The position numbers and the translations under genes were made by a program. Shown piece after piece: positions 24,624 to 35,551 of a stretch of DNA of 64,000 bases. The stretch covers positions 73,326,383 to 73,390,382 of the forward strand of contig CM064871.1 of the NCBI GenBank assembly GCA_032719365.1. Direction: 5' to 3'. Source of the DNA: Prinsepia uniflora (lineage: Eukaryota > Streptophyta > Magnoliopsida > Rosales > Rosaceae). The notes under the pieces are model-generated. The model searched no databases, was not told where the DNA came from, and saw nothing but the letters and a program-made list of their open reading frames with translations. The stretch's first letter is position 1, and the number at the start of each line of letters is the position of its first letter.

Positions 24624-25727
24624 ATGCCTCCGAGACGTAGACCCTCTCCACAACCTGAAGAAGTAGCCAGAGAGACGGAGAGTGCCACGATTGAGCGAGC
24701 CCAGCGGCTCGGGGCTACTACTTTTAGTGGTGGGGCTGATCCTGAGGAAGCCCAGAGGTGGATTACTAGACTGGAGCGGATTTTTGCGGTGATGCATTGT
24801 CCGCCGGAGGAGCGAGTATTGTTGGCTGCATTTTTACTAGATGGTGCGGCGTACGAGTGGTGGTATACCCTCGAGTTGTCCGGTTGGGATGTTCACAGTG
24901 TGACCTGGGAGACGTTTAGGGAACGGTTTCTGGAGCAGTATTATCCTCGTTCTTTCCGGGATGCCAAGGAGGCGGAGTTTCTGCAGCTCCAGCAGGGGAA
25001 TATGACCGTGGCAGAGTATGAACGGAAGTTCCAGATGTTGTCTCGGTTTGCTCCTGCTTTTGTGGCCACTGAAGCCGAGAAGTGCCGTAGGTTTGAGTTG
25101 GGCTTGCGCGGTGAGATTCGAGCCGTAGTGACGGCTGGATCTTTTGCTACCCTCCGAGATCTGTCGGATGCTGCGGTGCGAGTTGAGGCTAGTTTGCCGG
25201 TGCGACGCCGGGAACCTTCTATTCCTGGAGCTTCGAGCCAGCGGACACCGAAAAGAGGTAACTTCGGTGGATCGTCCTCGTCGGGCGATGATCGTTTTGG
25301 TAGACCTGGTAGTGCCCAGAGTTCAGGATTTTGGGGTTATCGAGTACCGCCGACTCCGCAAGCGAGTGCGACGTCGGTAGCGTCCACAGGGAGACCGAGC
25401 AGTGGACCAGGCTGGAATGTGTGTTTCTACTGCGGGGAGCGAGGTCATTTTCGACGTGAGTGTCCACTGTTGCCACAGGAAGGTGGTGTAGGCAAAGGAG
25501 TAGCGGAGTCCGGACAGAGTACAGCATCAGGGACAGCGGGCACTAGAGGAGGTGGTGGCACAGCCACGAGTAGTTCGAGGGGACGTGGTAGAGCGTTAGG
25601 ATCTCAGGCCCGGGTGTTCTCGATGACTCAGCAGGAGGATCAGTCGACACCAGATACGGAGATAGGTACTTGTTTTACTTTTGGTTGTTCTGTCAGTTTG
25701 GTTGTTGGATCCCAGGGTAGAGTCTAG
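24624..25727 (+). CDS. gag: Retrotransposon Gag, copy 1 (no pol)
   Basis: This is a 367-residue Gag, the structural protein that packages element RNA in the cytoplasm. The start chosen is MPPRRRPSPQ because related elements here start the same way. The open frame extends upstream through the primer site, which is non-coding leader. Order of features: a basic N-terminus; the Ty3/gypsy retrotrans_gag domain (GATTFSGG, ERIFAVMHCPPEERV, WEWW-like YEWWYTLELSGW, FRERFLEQYYPRSFRDAKEAEF, MTVAEYERKF); a Ser/Gly-rich linker; a zinc knuckle CFYCGERGHFRREC (C-X2-C-X4-H-X4-C); and a Gly/Ser/Arg tail. It ends just where the protease would begin: the VFSMTQQ...IGT stretch matches the pre-protease segment of the element at 34105-35448, after which unrelated residues lead to a stop. 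It is intact and identical to copy 2. Confidence 0.92.
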   Translation: MPPRRRPSPQPEEVARETESATIERAQRLGATTFSGGADPEEAQRWITRLERIFAVMHCPPEERVLLAAFLLDGAAYEWWYTLELSGWDVHSVTWETFRERFLEQYYPRSFRDAKEAEFLQLQQGNMTVAEYERKFQMLSRFAPAFVATEAEKCRRFELGLRGEIRAVVTAGSFATLRDLSDAAVRVEASLPVRRREPSIPGASSQRTPKRGNFGGSSSSGDDRFGRPGSAQSSGFWGYRVPPTPQASATSVASTGRPSSGPGWNVCFYCGERGHFRRECPLLPQEGGVGKGVAESGQSTASGTAGTRGGGGTATSSSRGRGRALGSQARVFSMTQQEDQSTPDTEIGTCFTFGCSVSLVVGSQGRV

Positions 25728-26195
25728 GAGTTCGCCTAGAGGACTTGGAGTGTACAGTAAGTTCCGTAGTAGGTTGACGGGAAGTAGAGGAAAGGAGTGA
25801 CTGTGGAAGGAGAGAACCCACAAGCTAGAGTTTGCCTTTAGGACTTTGTGGAGTTAGTCCGACCGTGGCCGGATTGGTAGCCGAAGGAGATGGGTGGTGG
25901 TATACGAGGAGGTACTCTATGATTTCTGTCGGGTACTGTGACATGAGGTATTTTATAATATCTTTGTTTTCTGTTCATAGAGTTTCCCTTGCGTACACCA
26001 TGTAGTTGTTACATAGCTAGGGTTGGCTGTGGTAACAGTAGCTGGGGATGGAGTGAAATACCCAAGGTGGAGATGATAGACAGGAAACCTAGGAGAAGTT
26101 GTTGTTGATCTGTTGTTGATTCCGGGTAGGAGACCCTAGGTGTCGGGAACTAGCTGTGGAATTTCGGGGACGAAATTCTTTTTAGGTGGGTAGAT
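25728..26195 (+). other. Non-coding 3' internal region with purine tract
   Basis: No pol domains are found. GAATTTCGGGGACGAAATTC followed by TTTTTAGGTGGGTAGAT lies directly before the next LTR and is the usual gypsy 3' internal end with a purine-rich tract (about 26184-26190). The second copy is at 30488-30955. Confidence 0.75.
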
Positions 26196-29100
26196 TGTAA
26201 CAACCCGTCCCGAGAATTGGGATAAGTAGAGTGGTTAAGGTGTGATTAGTAAGGTTAATCAAGGGTTAGGTGGTCCCGAGGGGTCCGGGAACTTAGAATG
26301 ACGATTTTGCCCCTGGGTCGGGAAGAAATGTTGACTTTTATTTCGGGTGGTCAAATGGGAGTTGACCGGTGACCAGGACGTAGTTGAGGATGTTACGAAT
26401 CCGTAGGCAGGTGGCACGCCCGATTCCGACATCCGAGGAGGAAGTTGTGATGTTCGGAATGTTGAGGGCATAACCGTAATTTGGCGAAATTAGGGGGGAA
26501 ACGTTTACTTTTTATACGAACGGGTTTTGGTAAGTTGACCTAAGACCGTTAGATAGATCTCGTCGTCCCGAGTTCGATGACAGGCGGCACGTATTCATCG
26601 GACGTACGATGTGGGAGTTACAGGTCTAGAAAGGTAGTGGCAAAGTTGTAATTTTGGGTAAAACAGAAGGGCATTTTGGTCTTTTGTGCTCTGGGGTGTG
26701 TGCAACAGATAAGGACAGATGAAGGGTTGAGATTGAGCCACATGTGAGATGAAGGGTAGGATGGTGACACGTGCTAAAGGTGGAGTGGTTTCTGGGGGGT
26801 TCCGGTATGTGCACGGTCCAATTATTTGGGTGCAACCGTGCAAGTGTGAGTTTTCTTCGACCCGGATAGAAACAGAGTGAGGCGGTGAGGAAAAATTGGA
26901 AGGTGATCGTGGATGTTGATGAGTTCTGGTGAGTGAAGAGTGATCAGAAGGAGGTTGAGAGATGCTGGGGTGGTGCTGAGAAGGTTAGAAGTGTGCAGAT
27001 GGTGTGTGAGTGAGTTGAGAGCCACGGGAACTTCAGAGAAAAACAGAGAGGAATTGAGGGAGCTGGTGGTGCTGTGGCCGTGTGTAAGTGCGATTGACCT
27101 CGAGAGGAGGCTGAGGCGACGTTGTGGACTCCAGGAACCGCGGCGGCGAGCACGGTGGTGGACGGTTGCAGGTAATTCCTCATCCTTGTAAACTTGCCCT
27201 GTTTTCCCGTCGAGTTTTGAATCGAAAGTCGTGAGTCTAGGGGTTGAATCGATGGGTCTATAGTGGTTTAGGGGATTTAGTTGAGTCCTAGGAACCGTCT
27301 GGTTGTGTTGCCGTGACGAGAGGTGCACGGTGGTGGTTGGCGCGACGGAGGGACTCTGTGTGCCCTGTTTTTCCGTTTTGTTTCAATCCAAGAGTCGTGA
27401 TCCCAGGGACTGAGTCGAAGGTTTAGAAGAGTTGGATTAGGTTCAGTGAGGTCCTAGGAAGAGTCTGGGACAGTCACCGTGACGGGGGGTGACCGGAGTG
27501 GCTGGATCGTGAAACAGGGGAGTTCAGGCCGTCTGGTTCGAGCTTGAGTCGACGGTGTAGGGGCCGTGTCGAGTTCTAAGGAGGAGGGGGATGGATAGCT
27601 TAAGGTTGGACGATGAAGATGGTGAAGAAAGGAGGTGAAATGGTGGCCGGACGGTGGAGAACAGGTCTCGCCGGTCCGAGTTGCAGGCTACTGTTGCGAA
27701 CCGGGTTGGCTCGAGGTTGACGGTGGCACTGTAGCAGGCGCGTGAGGGCCACGCGCAGCCACTTTGGGCGGCGCGTGGGGGCGCGTGCGGCGGTTCTGGG
27801 AGAAACGGTCAACATAGGTTTTGGTCTAGGAGTTGTTGTGAGTTCGATGGAGTTGGTTTCGGGTCAATCGGAAGTCGTTTGAGTTGAGTTCCGCGAGGGT
27901 GAAAGTTTAGGGTCCCGGGTTCTTATGTTTAGGATTCGGGGAATTTTGAGGGAATTTAGGTGAACCTTCGTAGACGTGCTAGTAACGTAATTTGGCGGTG
28001 TTTGACAGGATCGGGATTTCCCGAGGAAGCCGAGGAACGGGCTGGACGTTCGGGACGCGAGTAGGGCTCAGTACTGTGAGTGGACCCTTTTCTTAAACTC
28101 GAGCATGCATAACTGTTTTTATATACGTATTTTATGGTTTTACTTATGAATCTATGTTTATTGAATATGAAAGGATGATTTTATGTGTTTGCACGTTTTT
28201 CGAGAAAAAGGTGGTTTTGGAAAATAAAGATACGGTTTTCGGGCCTTCAAAGGATAAATGATTTCAATGATTGTAAAGGGATTTTGGAGCATGATTTCGA
28301 TGATCAAGTTTCGATTTTAGAATCGGATTTCACTAATCGGAATTTGGTTTTAAGATTGGAAAGTGGACTCCGGATTTGGGTTCGGAATGACGGTTCTAGA
28401 TGCCGGGAGAGCATCGGACCAGTGATTTCGGATTCGGGTTTGGATGAGGATTTGGTAAATGGTTTTAAATGGTTTTGGGATTGGATTTGCTGGATCTGGA
28501 TATTGGGTTTAAAGACCCGGATATATGTGACGGGGGACCGGCCGGATTGGGTTTAAAGACCCGGATTGAGTTTAAAGACTCGGGAGTTTAAAGACTCGGA
28601 TATATATTGATTTCCCCCGTAGGCCTTGAGTTTAAAGACTCGGGAGTTTAAAGACTCGGATATGATTAAGGCCTGGATTGAGTTTAAAGACTCGGGAGTT
28701 TAAAGACTCGGATAGATCCAGCAGGTTTGATCGAGAAAATGATGATTTGGTGGTTATGGTTTATGATACAGTTTTCTGATACTCATGTGTGGTTTCTTAT
28801 GGTATTTTATAGTGTTTCTGTTTCTTATGATGTTTATAATGATTATTTTATAAATGTGTTTATAACTGTTGGTTATGCATGTGGTTTCAAAACGGAGGGT
28901 TTAACTCGGTTTTCTTATAAAATGGTTTTTAAACTTTTGTACTTTCTGGTCCACTCACATTTTCTGTTTTAATTGCCCTCCAGGTTGTGGAGCTAGCGCG
29001 GGGTCTTGACGTCGAGGCAGAGTCTGAGGCATAGAAGTGACGTGAGGGTTCCCAGAGTAGAGTAAAGGCTTTCGTGTGCGTGTAGTTATCGGTTTTATTT

Positions 29101-29276
29101 TCTTTGTATGTTCGTACTATGTTCTGTAAATGCTACCTTCGGGACATTGTGTCTAATTACTCCTGCGTTTGACTGGTTAGAATGCGAGTGAGTTTTACTT
29201 GAGTTTTGCGTCGGGGAGTCAGACGGGAGCGGGATTTACCTCGGGTTTCGGGGTGAAACCGGGGTGGGTCCTGACA
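26196..29276 (+). repeat. LTR 2 of the array (chimeric middle LTR)
   Basis: It carries the LTR 3 bases at 26506 (T), 26999 (A) and 27317 (C), but the LTR 1 bases at 29232 (G) and 29246 (T). It has one private change, A at 26323. The switch lies between about 1.1 and 3.0 kb into the LTR. Confidence 0.9.
28504..28709 (+). repeat. Mini-hairpin array in array LTR 2
   Basis: Same unit order as 23744-23949; no difference was seen. Confidence 0.9.
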
Positions 29277-29278
29277 AT

Positions 29279-29290
29279 TGGTATCAGAGC
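29279..29290 (+). promoter_or_regulatory. Primer binding site, second copy
   Basis: TGGTATCAGAGC lies two bases after LTR 2, matching the initiator tRNA-Met 3' end. Confidence 0.92.
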
Positions 29291-29383
29291 ATAGGTTTGT
29301 CGAGTTTGTTGGGTCTGTCGGTTTGTGAGGTTGTGTTTCAGTTGTTTGACTACTTCTATGCCTCTTTCAGTGTGCGGTTGACG

Positions 29384-30487
29384 ATGCCTCCGAGACGTAG
29401 ACCCTCTCCACAACCTGAAGAAGTAGCCAGAGAGACGGAGAGTGCCACGATTGAGCGAGCCCAGCGGCTCGGGGCTACTACTTTTAGTGGTGGGGCTGAT
29501 CCTGAGGAAGCCCAGAGGTGGATTACTAGACTGGAGCGGATTTTTGCGGTGATGCATTGTCCGCCGGAGGAGCGAGTATTGTTGGCTGCATTTTTACTAG
29601 ATGGTGCGGCGTACGAGTGGTGGTATACCCTCGAGTTGTCCGGTTGGGATGTTCACAGTGTGACCTGGGAGACGTTTAGGGAACGGTTTCTGGAGCAGTA
29701 TTATCCTCGTTCTTTCCGGGATGCCAAGGAGGCGGAGTTTCTGCAGCTCCAGCAGGGGAATATGACCGTGGCAGAGTATGAACGGAAGTTCCAGATGTTG
29801 TCTCGGTTTGCTCCTGCTTTTGTGGCCACTGAAGCCGAGAAGTGCCGTAGGTTTGAGTTGGGCTTGCGCGGTGAGATTCGAGCCGTAGTGACGGCTGGAT
29901 CTTTTGCTACCCTCCGAGATCTGTCGGATGCTGCGGTGCGAGTTGAGGCTAGTTTGCCGGTGCGACGCCGGGAACCTTCTATTCCTGGAGCTTCGAGCCA
30001 GCGGACACCGAAAAGAGGTAACTTCGGTGGATCGTCCTCGTCGGGCGATGATCGTTTTGGTAGACCTGGTAGTGCCCAGAGTTCAGGATTTTGGGGTTAT
30101 CGAGTACCGCCGACTCCGCAAGCGAGTGCGACGTCGGTAGCGTCCACAGGGAGACCGAGCAGTGGACCAGGCTGGAATGTGTGTTTCTACTGCGGGGAGC
30201 GAGGTCATTTTCGACGTGAGTGTCCACTGTTGCCACAGGAAGGTGGTGTAGGCAAAGGAGTAGCGGAGTCCGGACAGAGTACAGCATCAGGGACAGCGGG
30301 CACTAGAGGAGGTGGTGGCACAGCCACGAGTAGTTCGAGGGGACGTGGTAGAGCGTTAGGATCTCAGGCCCGGGTGTTCTCGATGACTCAGCAGGAGGAT
30401 CAGTCGACACCAGATACGGAGATAGGTACTTGTTTTACTTTTGGTTGTTCTGTCAGTTTGGTTGTTGGATCCCAGGGTAGAGTCTAG
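29384..30487 (+). CDS. gag: Retrotransposon Gag, copy 2 (no pol)
   Basis: The 367-residue product is identical to copy 1 at 24624-25727, with the same start, gag domain, C-X2-C-X4-H-X4-C knuckle and truncated end before protease. It lies 4760 bp downstream in the tandem array. Two intact, identical gag genes in one array fit a recent duplication. Whether either is expressed cannot be told from sequence. Confidence 0.92.
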   Translation: MPPRRRPSPQPEEVARETESATIERAQRLGATTFSGGADPEEAQRWITRLERIFAVMHCPPEERVLLAAFLLDGAAYEWWYTLELSGWDVHSVTWETFRERFLEQYYPRSFRDAKEAEFLQLQQGNMTVAEYERKFQMLSRFAPAFVATEAEKCRRFELGLRGEIRAVVTAGSFATLRDLSDAAVRVEASLPVRRREPSIPGASSQRTPKRGNFGGSSSSGDDRFGRPGSAQSSGFWGYRVPPTPQASATSVASTGRPSSGPGWNVCFYCGERGHFRRECPLLPQEGGVGKGVAESGQSTASGTAGTRGGGGTATSSSRGRGRALGSQARVFSMTQQEDQSTPDTEIGTCFTFGCSVSLVVGSQGRV

Positions 30488-30955
30488 GAGTTCGCCTAGA
30501 GGACTTGGAGTGTACAGTAAGTTCCGTAGTAGGTTGACGGGAAGTAGAGGAAAGGAGTGACTGTGGAAGGAGAGAACCCACAAGCTAGAGTTTGCCTTTA
30601 GGACTTTGTGGAGTTAGTCCGACCGTGGCCGGATTGGTAGCCGAAGGAGATGGGTGGTGGTATACGAGGAGGTACTCTATGATTTCTGTCGGGTACTGTG
30701 ACATGAGGTATTTTATAATATCTTTGTTTTCTGTTCATAGAGTTTCCCTTGCGTACACCATGTAGTTGTTACATAGCTAGGGTTGGCTGTGGTAACAGTA
30801 GCTGGGGATGGAGTGAAATACCCAAGGTGGAGATGATAGACAGGAAACCTAGGAGAAGTTGTTGTTGATCTGTTGTTGATTCCGGGTAGGAGACCCTAGG
30901 TGTCGGGAACTAGCTGTGGAATTTCGGGGACGAAATTCTTTTTAGGTGGGTAGAT

Positions 30956-33900
30956 TGTAACAACCCGTCCCGAGAATTGGGATAAGTAGAGTGGTTAAGG
31001 TGTGATTAGTAAGGTTAATCAAGGGTTAGGTGGTCCCGAGGGGTCCGGGAACTTAGAATGACGATTTTGCCCCTGGGTCGGGCAGAAATGTTGACTTTTA
31101 TTTCGGGTGGTCAAATGGGAGTTGACCGGTGACCAGGACGTAGTTGAGGATGTTACGAATCCGTAGGCAGGTGGCACGCCCGATTCCGACATCCGAGGAG
31201 GAAGTTGTGATGTTCGGAATGTTGAGGGCATAACCGTAATTTGGCGAAATTAGGGGGGAAACGTTTACTTTTTATACGAACGGGTTTTGGTAAGTTGACC
31301 TAAGACCGTTAGATAGATCTCGTCGTCCCGAGTTCGATGACAGGCGGCACGTATTCATCGGACGTACGATGTGGGAGTTACAGGTCTAGAAAGGTAGTGG
31401 CAAAGTTGTAATTTTGGGTAAAACAGAAGGGCATTTTGGTCTTTTGTGCTCTGGGGTGTGTGCAACAGATAAGGACAGATGAAGGGTTGAGATTGAGCCA
31501 CATGTGAGATGAAGGGTAGGATGGTGACACGTGCTAAAGGTGGAGTGGTTTCTGGGGGGTTCCGGTATGTGCACGGTCCAATTATTTGGGTGCAACCGTG
31601 CAAGTGTGAGTTTTCTTCGACCCGGATAGAAACAGAGTGAGGCGGTGAGGAAAAATTGGAAGGTGATCGTGGATGTTGATGAGTTCTGGTGAGTGAAGAG
31701 TGATCAGAAGGAGGTTGAGAGATGCTGGGGTGGTGCTGAGAAGGTTAGAAGTGTGCAGATGGTGTGTGAGTGAGTTGAGAGCCACGGGAACTTCAGAGAA
31801 AAACAGAGAGGAATTGAGGGAGCTGGTGGTGCTGTGGCCGTGTGTAAGTGCGATTGACCTCGAGAGGAGGCTGAGGCGACGTTGTGGACTCCAGGAACCG
31901 CGGCGGCGAGCACGGTGGTGGACGGTTGCAGGTAATTCCTCATCCTTGTAAACTTGCCCTGTTTTCCCGTCGAGTTTTGAATCGAAAGTCGTGAGTCTAG
32001 GGGTTGAATCGATGGGTCTATAGTGGTTTAGGGGATTTAGTTGAGTCCTAGGAACCGTCTGGTTGTGTTGCCGTGACGAGAGGTGCACGGTGGTGGTTGG
32101 CGCGACGGAGGGACTCTGTGTGCCCTGTTTTTCCGTTTTGTTTCAATCCAAGAGTCGTGATCCCAGGGACTGAGTCGAAGGTTTAGAAGAGTTGGATTAG
32201 GTTCAGTGAGGTCCTAGGAAGAGTCTGGGACAGTCACCGTGACGGGGGGTGACCGGAGTGGCTGGATCGTGAAACAGGGGAGTTCAGGCCGTCTGGTTCG
32301 AGCTTGAGTCGACGGTGTAGGGGCCGTGTCGAGTTCTAAGGAGGAGGGGGATGGATAGCTTAAGGTTGGACGATGAAGATGGTGAAGAAAGGAGGTGAAA
32401 TGGTGGCCGGACGGTGGAGAACAGGTCTCGCCGGTCCGAGTTGCAGGCTACTGTTGCGAACCGGGTTGGCTCGAGGTTGACGGTGGCACTGTAGCAGGCG
32501 CGTGAGGGCCACGCGCAGCCACTTTGGGCGGCGCGTGGGGGCGCGTGCGGCGGTTCTGGGAGAAACGGTCAACATAGGTTTTGGTCTAGGAGTTGTTGTG
32601 AGTTCGATGGAGTTGGTTTCGGGTCAATCGGAAGTCGTTTGAGTTGAGTTCCGCGAGGGTGAAAGTTTAGGGTCCCGGGTTCTTATGTTTAGGATTCGGG
32701 GAATTTTGAGGGAATTTAGGTGAACCTTCGTAGACGTGCTAGTAACGTAATTTGGCGGTGTTTGACAGGATCGGGATTTCCCGAGGAAGCCGAGGAACGG
32801 GCTGGACGTTCGGGACGCGAGTAGGGCTCAGTACTGTGAGTGGACCCTTTTCTTAAACTCGAGCATGCATAACTGTTTTTATATACGTATTTTATGGTTT
32901 TACTTATGAATCTATGTTTATTGAATATGAAAGGATGATTTTATGTGTTTGCACGTTTTTCGAGAAAAAGGTGGTTTTGGAAAATAAAGATACGGTTTTC
33001 GGGCCTTCAAAGGATAAATGATTTCAATGATTGTAAAGGGATTTTGGAGCATGATTTCGATGATCAAGTTTCGATTTTAGAATCGGATTTCACTAATCGG
33101 AATTTGGTTTTAAGATTGGAAAGTGGACTCCGGATTTGGGTTCGGAATGACGGTTCTAGATGCCGGGAGAGCATCGGACCAGTGATTTCGGATTCGGGTT
33201 TGGATGAGGATTTGGTAAATGGTTTTAAATGGTTTTGGGATTGGATTTGCTGGATCTGGATATTGGGTTTAAAGACCCGGATATATGTGACGGGGGACCG
33301 GCCGGATTGGGTTTAAAGACCCGGATTGAGTTTAAAGACTCGGGAGTTTAAAGACTCGGATATATATTGATTTCCCCCGTAGGCCTTGAGTTTAAAGACT
33401 CGGGAGTTTAAAGACTCGGATATGATTAAGGCCTGGATTGAGTTTAAAGACTCGGGAGTTTAAAGACTCGGATAGATCCAGCAGGTTTGATCGAGAAAAT
33501 GATGATTTGGTGGTTATGGTTTATGATACAGTTTTCTGATACTCATGTGTGGTTTCTTATGGTATTTTATAGTGTTTCTGTTTCTTATGATGTTTATAAT
33601 GATTATTTTATAAATGTGTTTATAACTGTTGGTTATGCATGTGGTTTCAAAACGGAGGGTTTAACTCGGTTTTCTTATAAAATGGTTTTTAAACTTTTGT
33701 ACTTTCTGGTCCACTCACATTTTCTGTTTTAATTGCCCTCCAGGTTGTGGAGCTAGCGCGGGGTCTTGACGTCGAGGCAGAGTCTGAGGCATAGAAGTGA
33801 CGTGAGGGTTCCCAGAGTAGAGTAAAGGCTTTCGTGTGCGTGTAGTTATCGGTTTTATTTTCTTTGTATGTTCGTACTATGTTCTGTAAATGCTACCTTC

Positions 33901-34036
33901 GGGACATTGTGTCTAATTACTCCTGCGTTTGACTGGTTAGAATGCGAGTGAGTTTTACTTGAGTTTTGCGTCGGGGAGTCAGACGGGAGCGAGATTTACC
34001 TCGGGCTTCGGGGTGAAACCGGGGTGGGTCCTGACA
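30956..34036 (+). repeat. LTR 3 of the array
   Basis: Same termini as LTR 1. Diagnostic bases are 31266 T, 31759 A, 32077 C, 33992 A and 34006 C. The 3' flank is CAAAT (34037-34041), pairing with 21431-21435. Confidence 0.93.
33264..33469 (+). repeat. Mini-hairpin array in array LTR 3
   Basis: Same unit order as in LTR 1 and LTR 2. Confidence 0.9.
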
Positions 34037-34118
34037 CAAATGGACTTTGGTCGATGACCGTGACGTAGTTCGTGATGTCACGAGTTCATAGACAGGTGGC
34101 ACGTTCAATTCCGACGTT

Positions 34119-35448
34119 CGGTCAACCAATCCATTCCCAAGATAACATCAAAGTCATGGATATCCATAAGGATTAGATCAGCTAGCAGATCTACATCCTC
34201 AACCCTTACTGGGCATCTCCGGATCACCTGATTCACTATGTACACAACGCCCATCGGTGTACCAACACCCATTTCACTATCCAAGGCTGACACCTCGCGA
34301 TCTAACATACCCGCACAACTTTTCGAAATAAAAGAATGAGTAGCCCCAGCATCCATTAACACCCGTACAACAATATTTGAGATATGAAGAGTACCTGTAA
34401 CCACACCAGGGGCTGACCTCGCCTGCTGCTGAGTCACTGCAAAAACACGAGCTCTGGGTCCCGCAGTCTGTCCGCGCCCACGCGCGCCACGCTCAGCACT
34501 CTGTCCTCGGCCTCTGGAAGGGTGAGAAGCCGAACTCTGTGTCACACTAACACCTTTAGTCTCGTTGTTCCTTGACAGTAAAGGGCAATCTCGGGCATAG
34601 TGGCCCGCTCCTCCACAAGCAAAGCAATTAACTGTCCTCGGTCCATCCCAAGACCCTCCTGATGCACCACTCCAAGCCTGATGCTGTCCAGAACTGAATC
34701 TCGATCCGCCCCTCTGAGAGTTCCCATGTCGACCTGACCAGCCACGACCACGTAAAGATGAGGGTGCTCCTCGGTAATTTCCCCCCTTAGAGATCTTTGG
34801 GCCGGTTGGTCCAGGATGTGGACAATCCCGGCGCTGCCCCTCGCCTGATGATTGTCGCGCCTAGTGTGCCGCCAGACTGGCCTCGACACGAACTGCAGCG
34901 TCGACCATGTCCCTCAGAGTCGCGTAACTAGTAGCCGTCACACTTGCCCGCAACTCCCCTCGGAGTCCCAACTCAAATCTTTGACATTTTTCCTCCTCAG
35001 TACTCACGAAAGCTGCGGCAAAACGGGAAAGCTTCCCGAAGGTCTGCTCGTAATCTGCCACGGACATATCTCCCTGTTCCAGCCGCAGGAACTCTGCCTC
35101 TCGTGCCATGCGAAATGAACGCGGGTAATACTGATCTAAGAATCGGGCACGAAAGACCTCCCATGTGGTGGTGTGAACAGTCCACCCGGACATCTCAAGA
35201 CCATGCCACCATTGATAAGCCCCGCCTTCCAGTAAGAAGGCCGCCAATGCCACCCGCTCGCCGGGTGGGCAGTGCATCACGGTGAAGATTCTTTCCCATT
35301 TCGCAATCCACTCATGGGCATCCTCGGGGTTTGATCCCCCGCTGAACGGTGTGGCTCCCAACCTTTGAGCCCGCTCAATGCTAGCACATTCCATCTCTCT
35401 CGCGATTTCCTCGTCAATTCGTGTTTGAGGAATTCTCCTTGGAGGCAT
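34119..35448 (-). pseudogene. gag-pro: Gypsy gag-protease remnant of LTR A element, truncated in pol
   Basis: Read on the minus strand from 35448, the Gag starts MPPRRIPQTRID, followed by the gypsy gag domain (GATPFSGG, ERIFTVMHCPPGERV, QWWHGLEMSGW, RARFLDQYYPRSFR). The frame is broken near 34861, and the original frame resumes by about 34640. There lies a zinc knuckle CFACGGAGHYARDC (C-X2-C-X4-H-X4-C), then a protease-like segment with VRVLMDAGATHSFI (the active-site D-T/S-G reads DAG) and DFDVILGMDWL. The gene stops at about 34119, fused to unrelated plus-strand LTR D sequence, so RT, RNase H and integrase are gone. Its Gag is clearly related to the gag-only element's Gag, so this class could be the autonomous partner family. 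The element itself is dead. Confidence 0.88.
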
Positions 35449-35536
35449 AACCCGCTGTTAAGAGGCATAGATTAGATACTGACATCTGTTAAACTAAGTA
35501 CTGACCACTAGTCTAGCATGCTGACCACAACCTAGT

Positions 35537-35548
35537 GCTCTGATACCA
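35537..35548 (-). promoter_or_regulatory. Primer binding site of LTR A element
   Basis: The reverse complement reads TGGTATCAGAGC, a few bases inside the LTR A 3' terminus at 35552. It matches initiator tRNA-Met. Confidence 0.9.
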
Positions 35549-35551
35549 AGT

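Larger units (their letters stand above)
21436..34036 (+). mobile_element. Tandem retroelement array LTR-gag-LTR-gag-LTR
   Basis: Three copies of a 3081-bp LTR (21436-24516, 26196-29276, 30956-34036) alternate with two identical-looking 1679-bp internal regions, at an exact 4760-bp period. One 5-bp duplication CAAAT flanks the whole array (21431-21435 and 34037-34041), so it arose from one insertion followed by duplication. Each internal region has an initiator-tRNA-Met primer site, a gag gene and a purine-rich tract, but no protease, RT, RNase H or integrase. Only six variable LTR sites were noticed by eye, so the element is young. Confidence 0.93.

Noticed and set aside
35537..35548. tRNA gene suggested by TGGTATCAGAGC matches
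   Set aside because: Only the 12-nt primer site is present; no tRNA body surrounds it. The same holds at 24519, 29279 and 60902.
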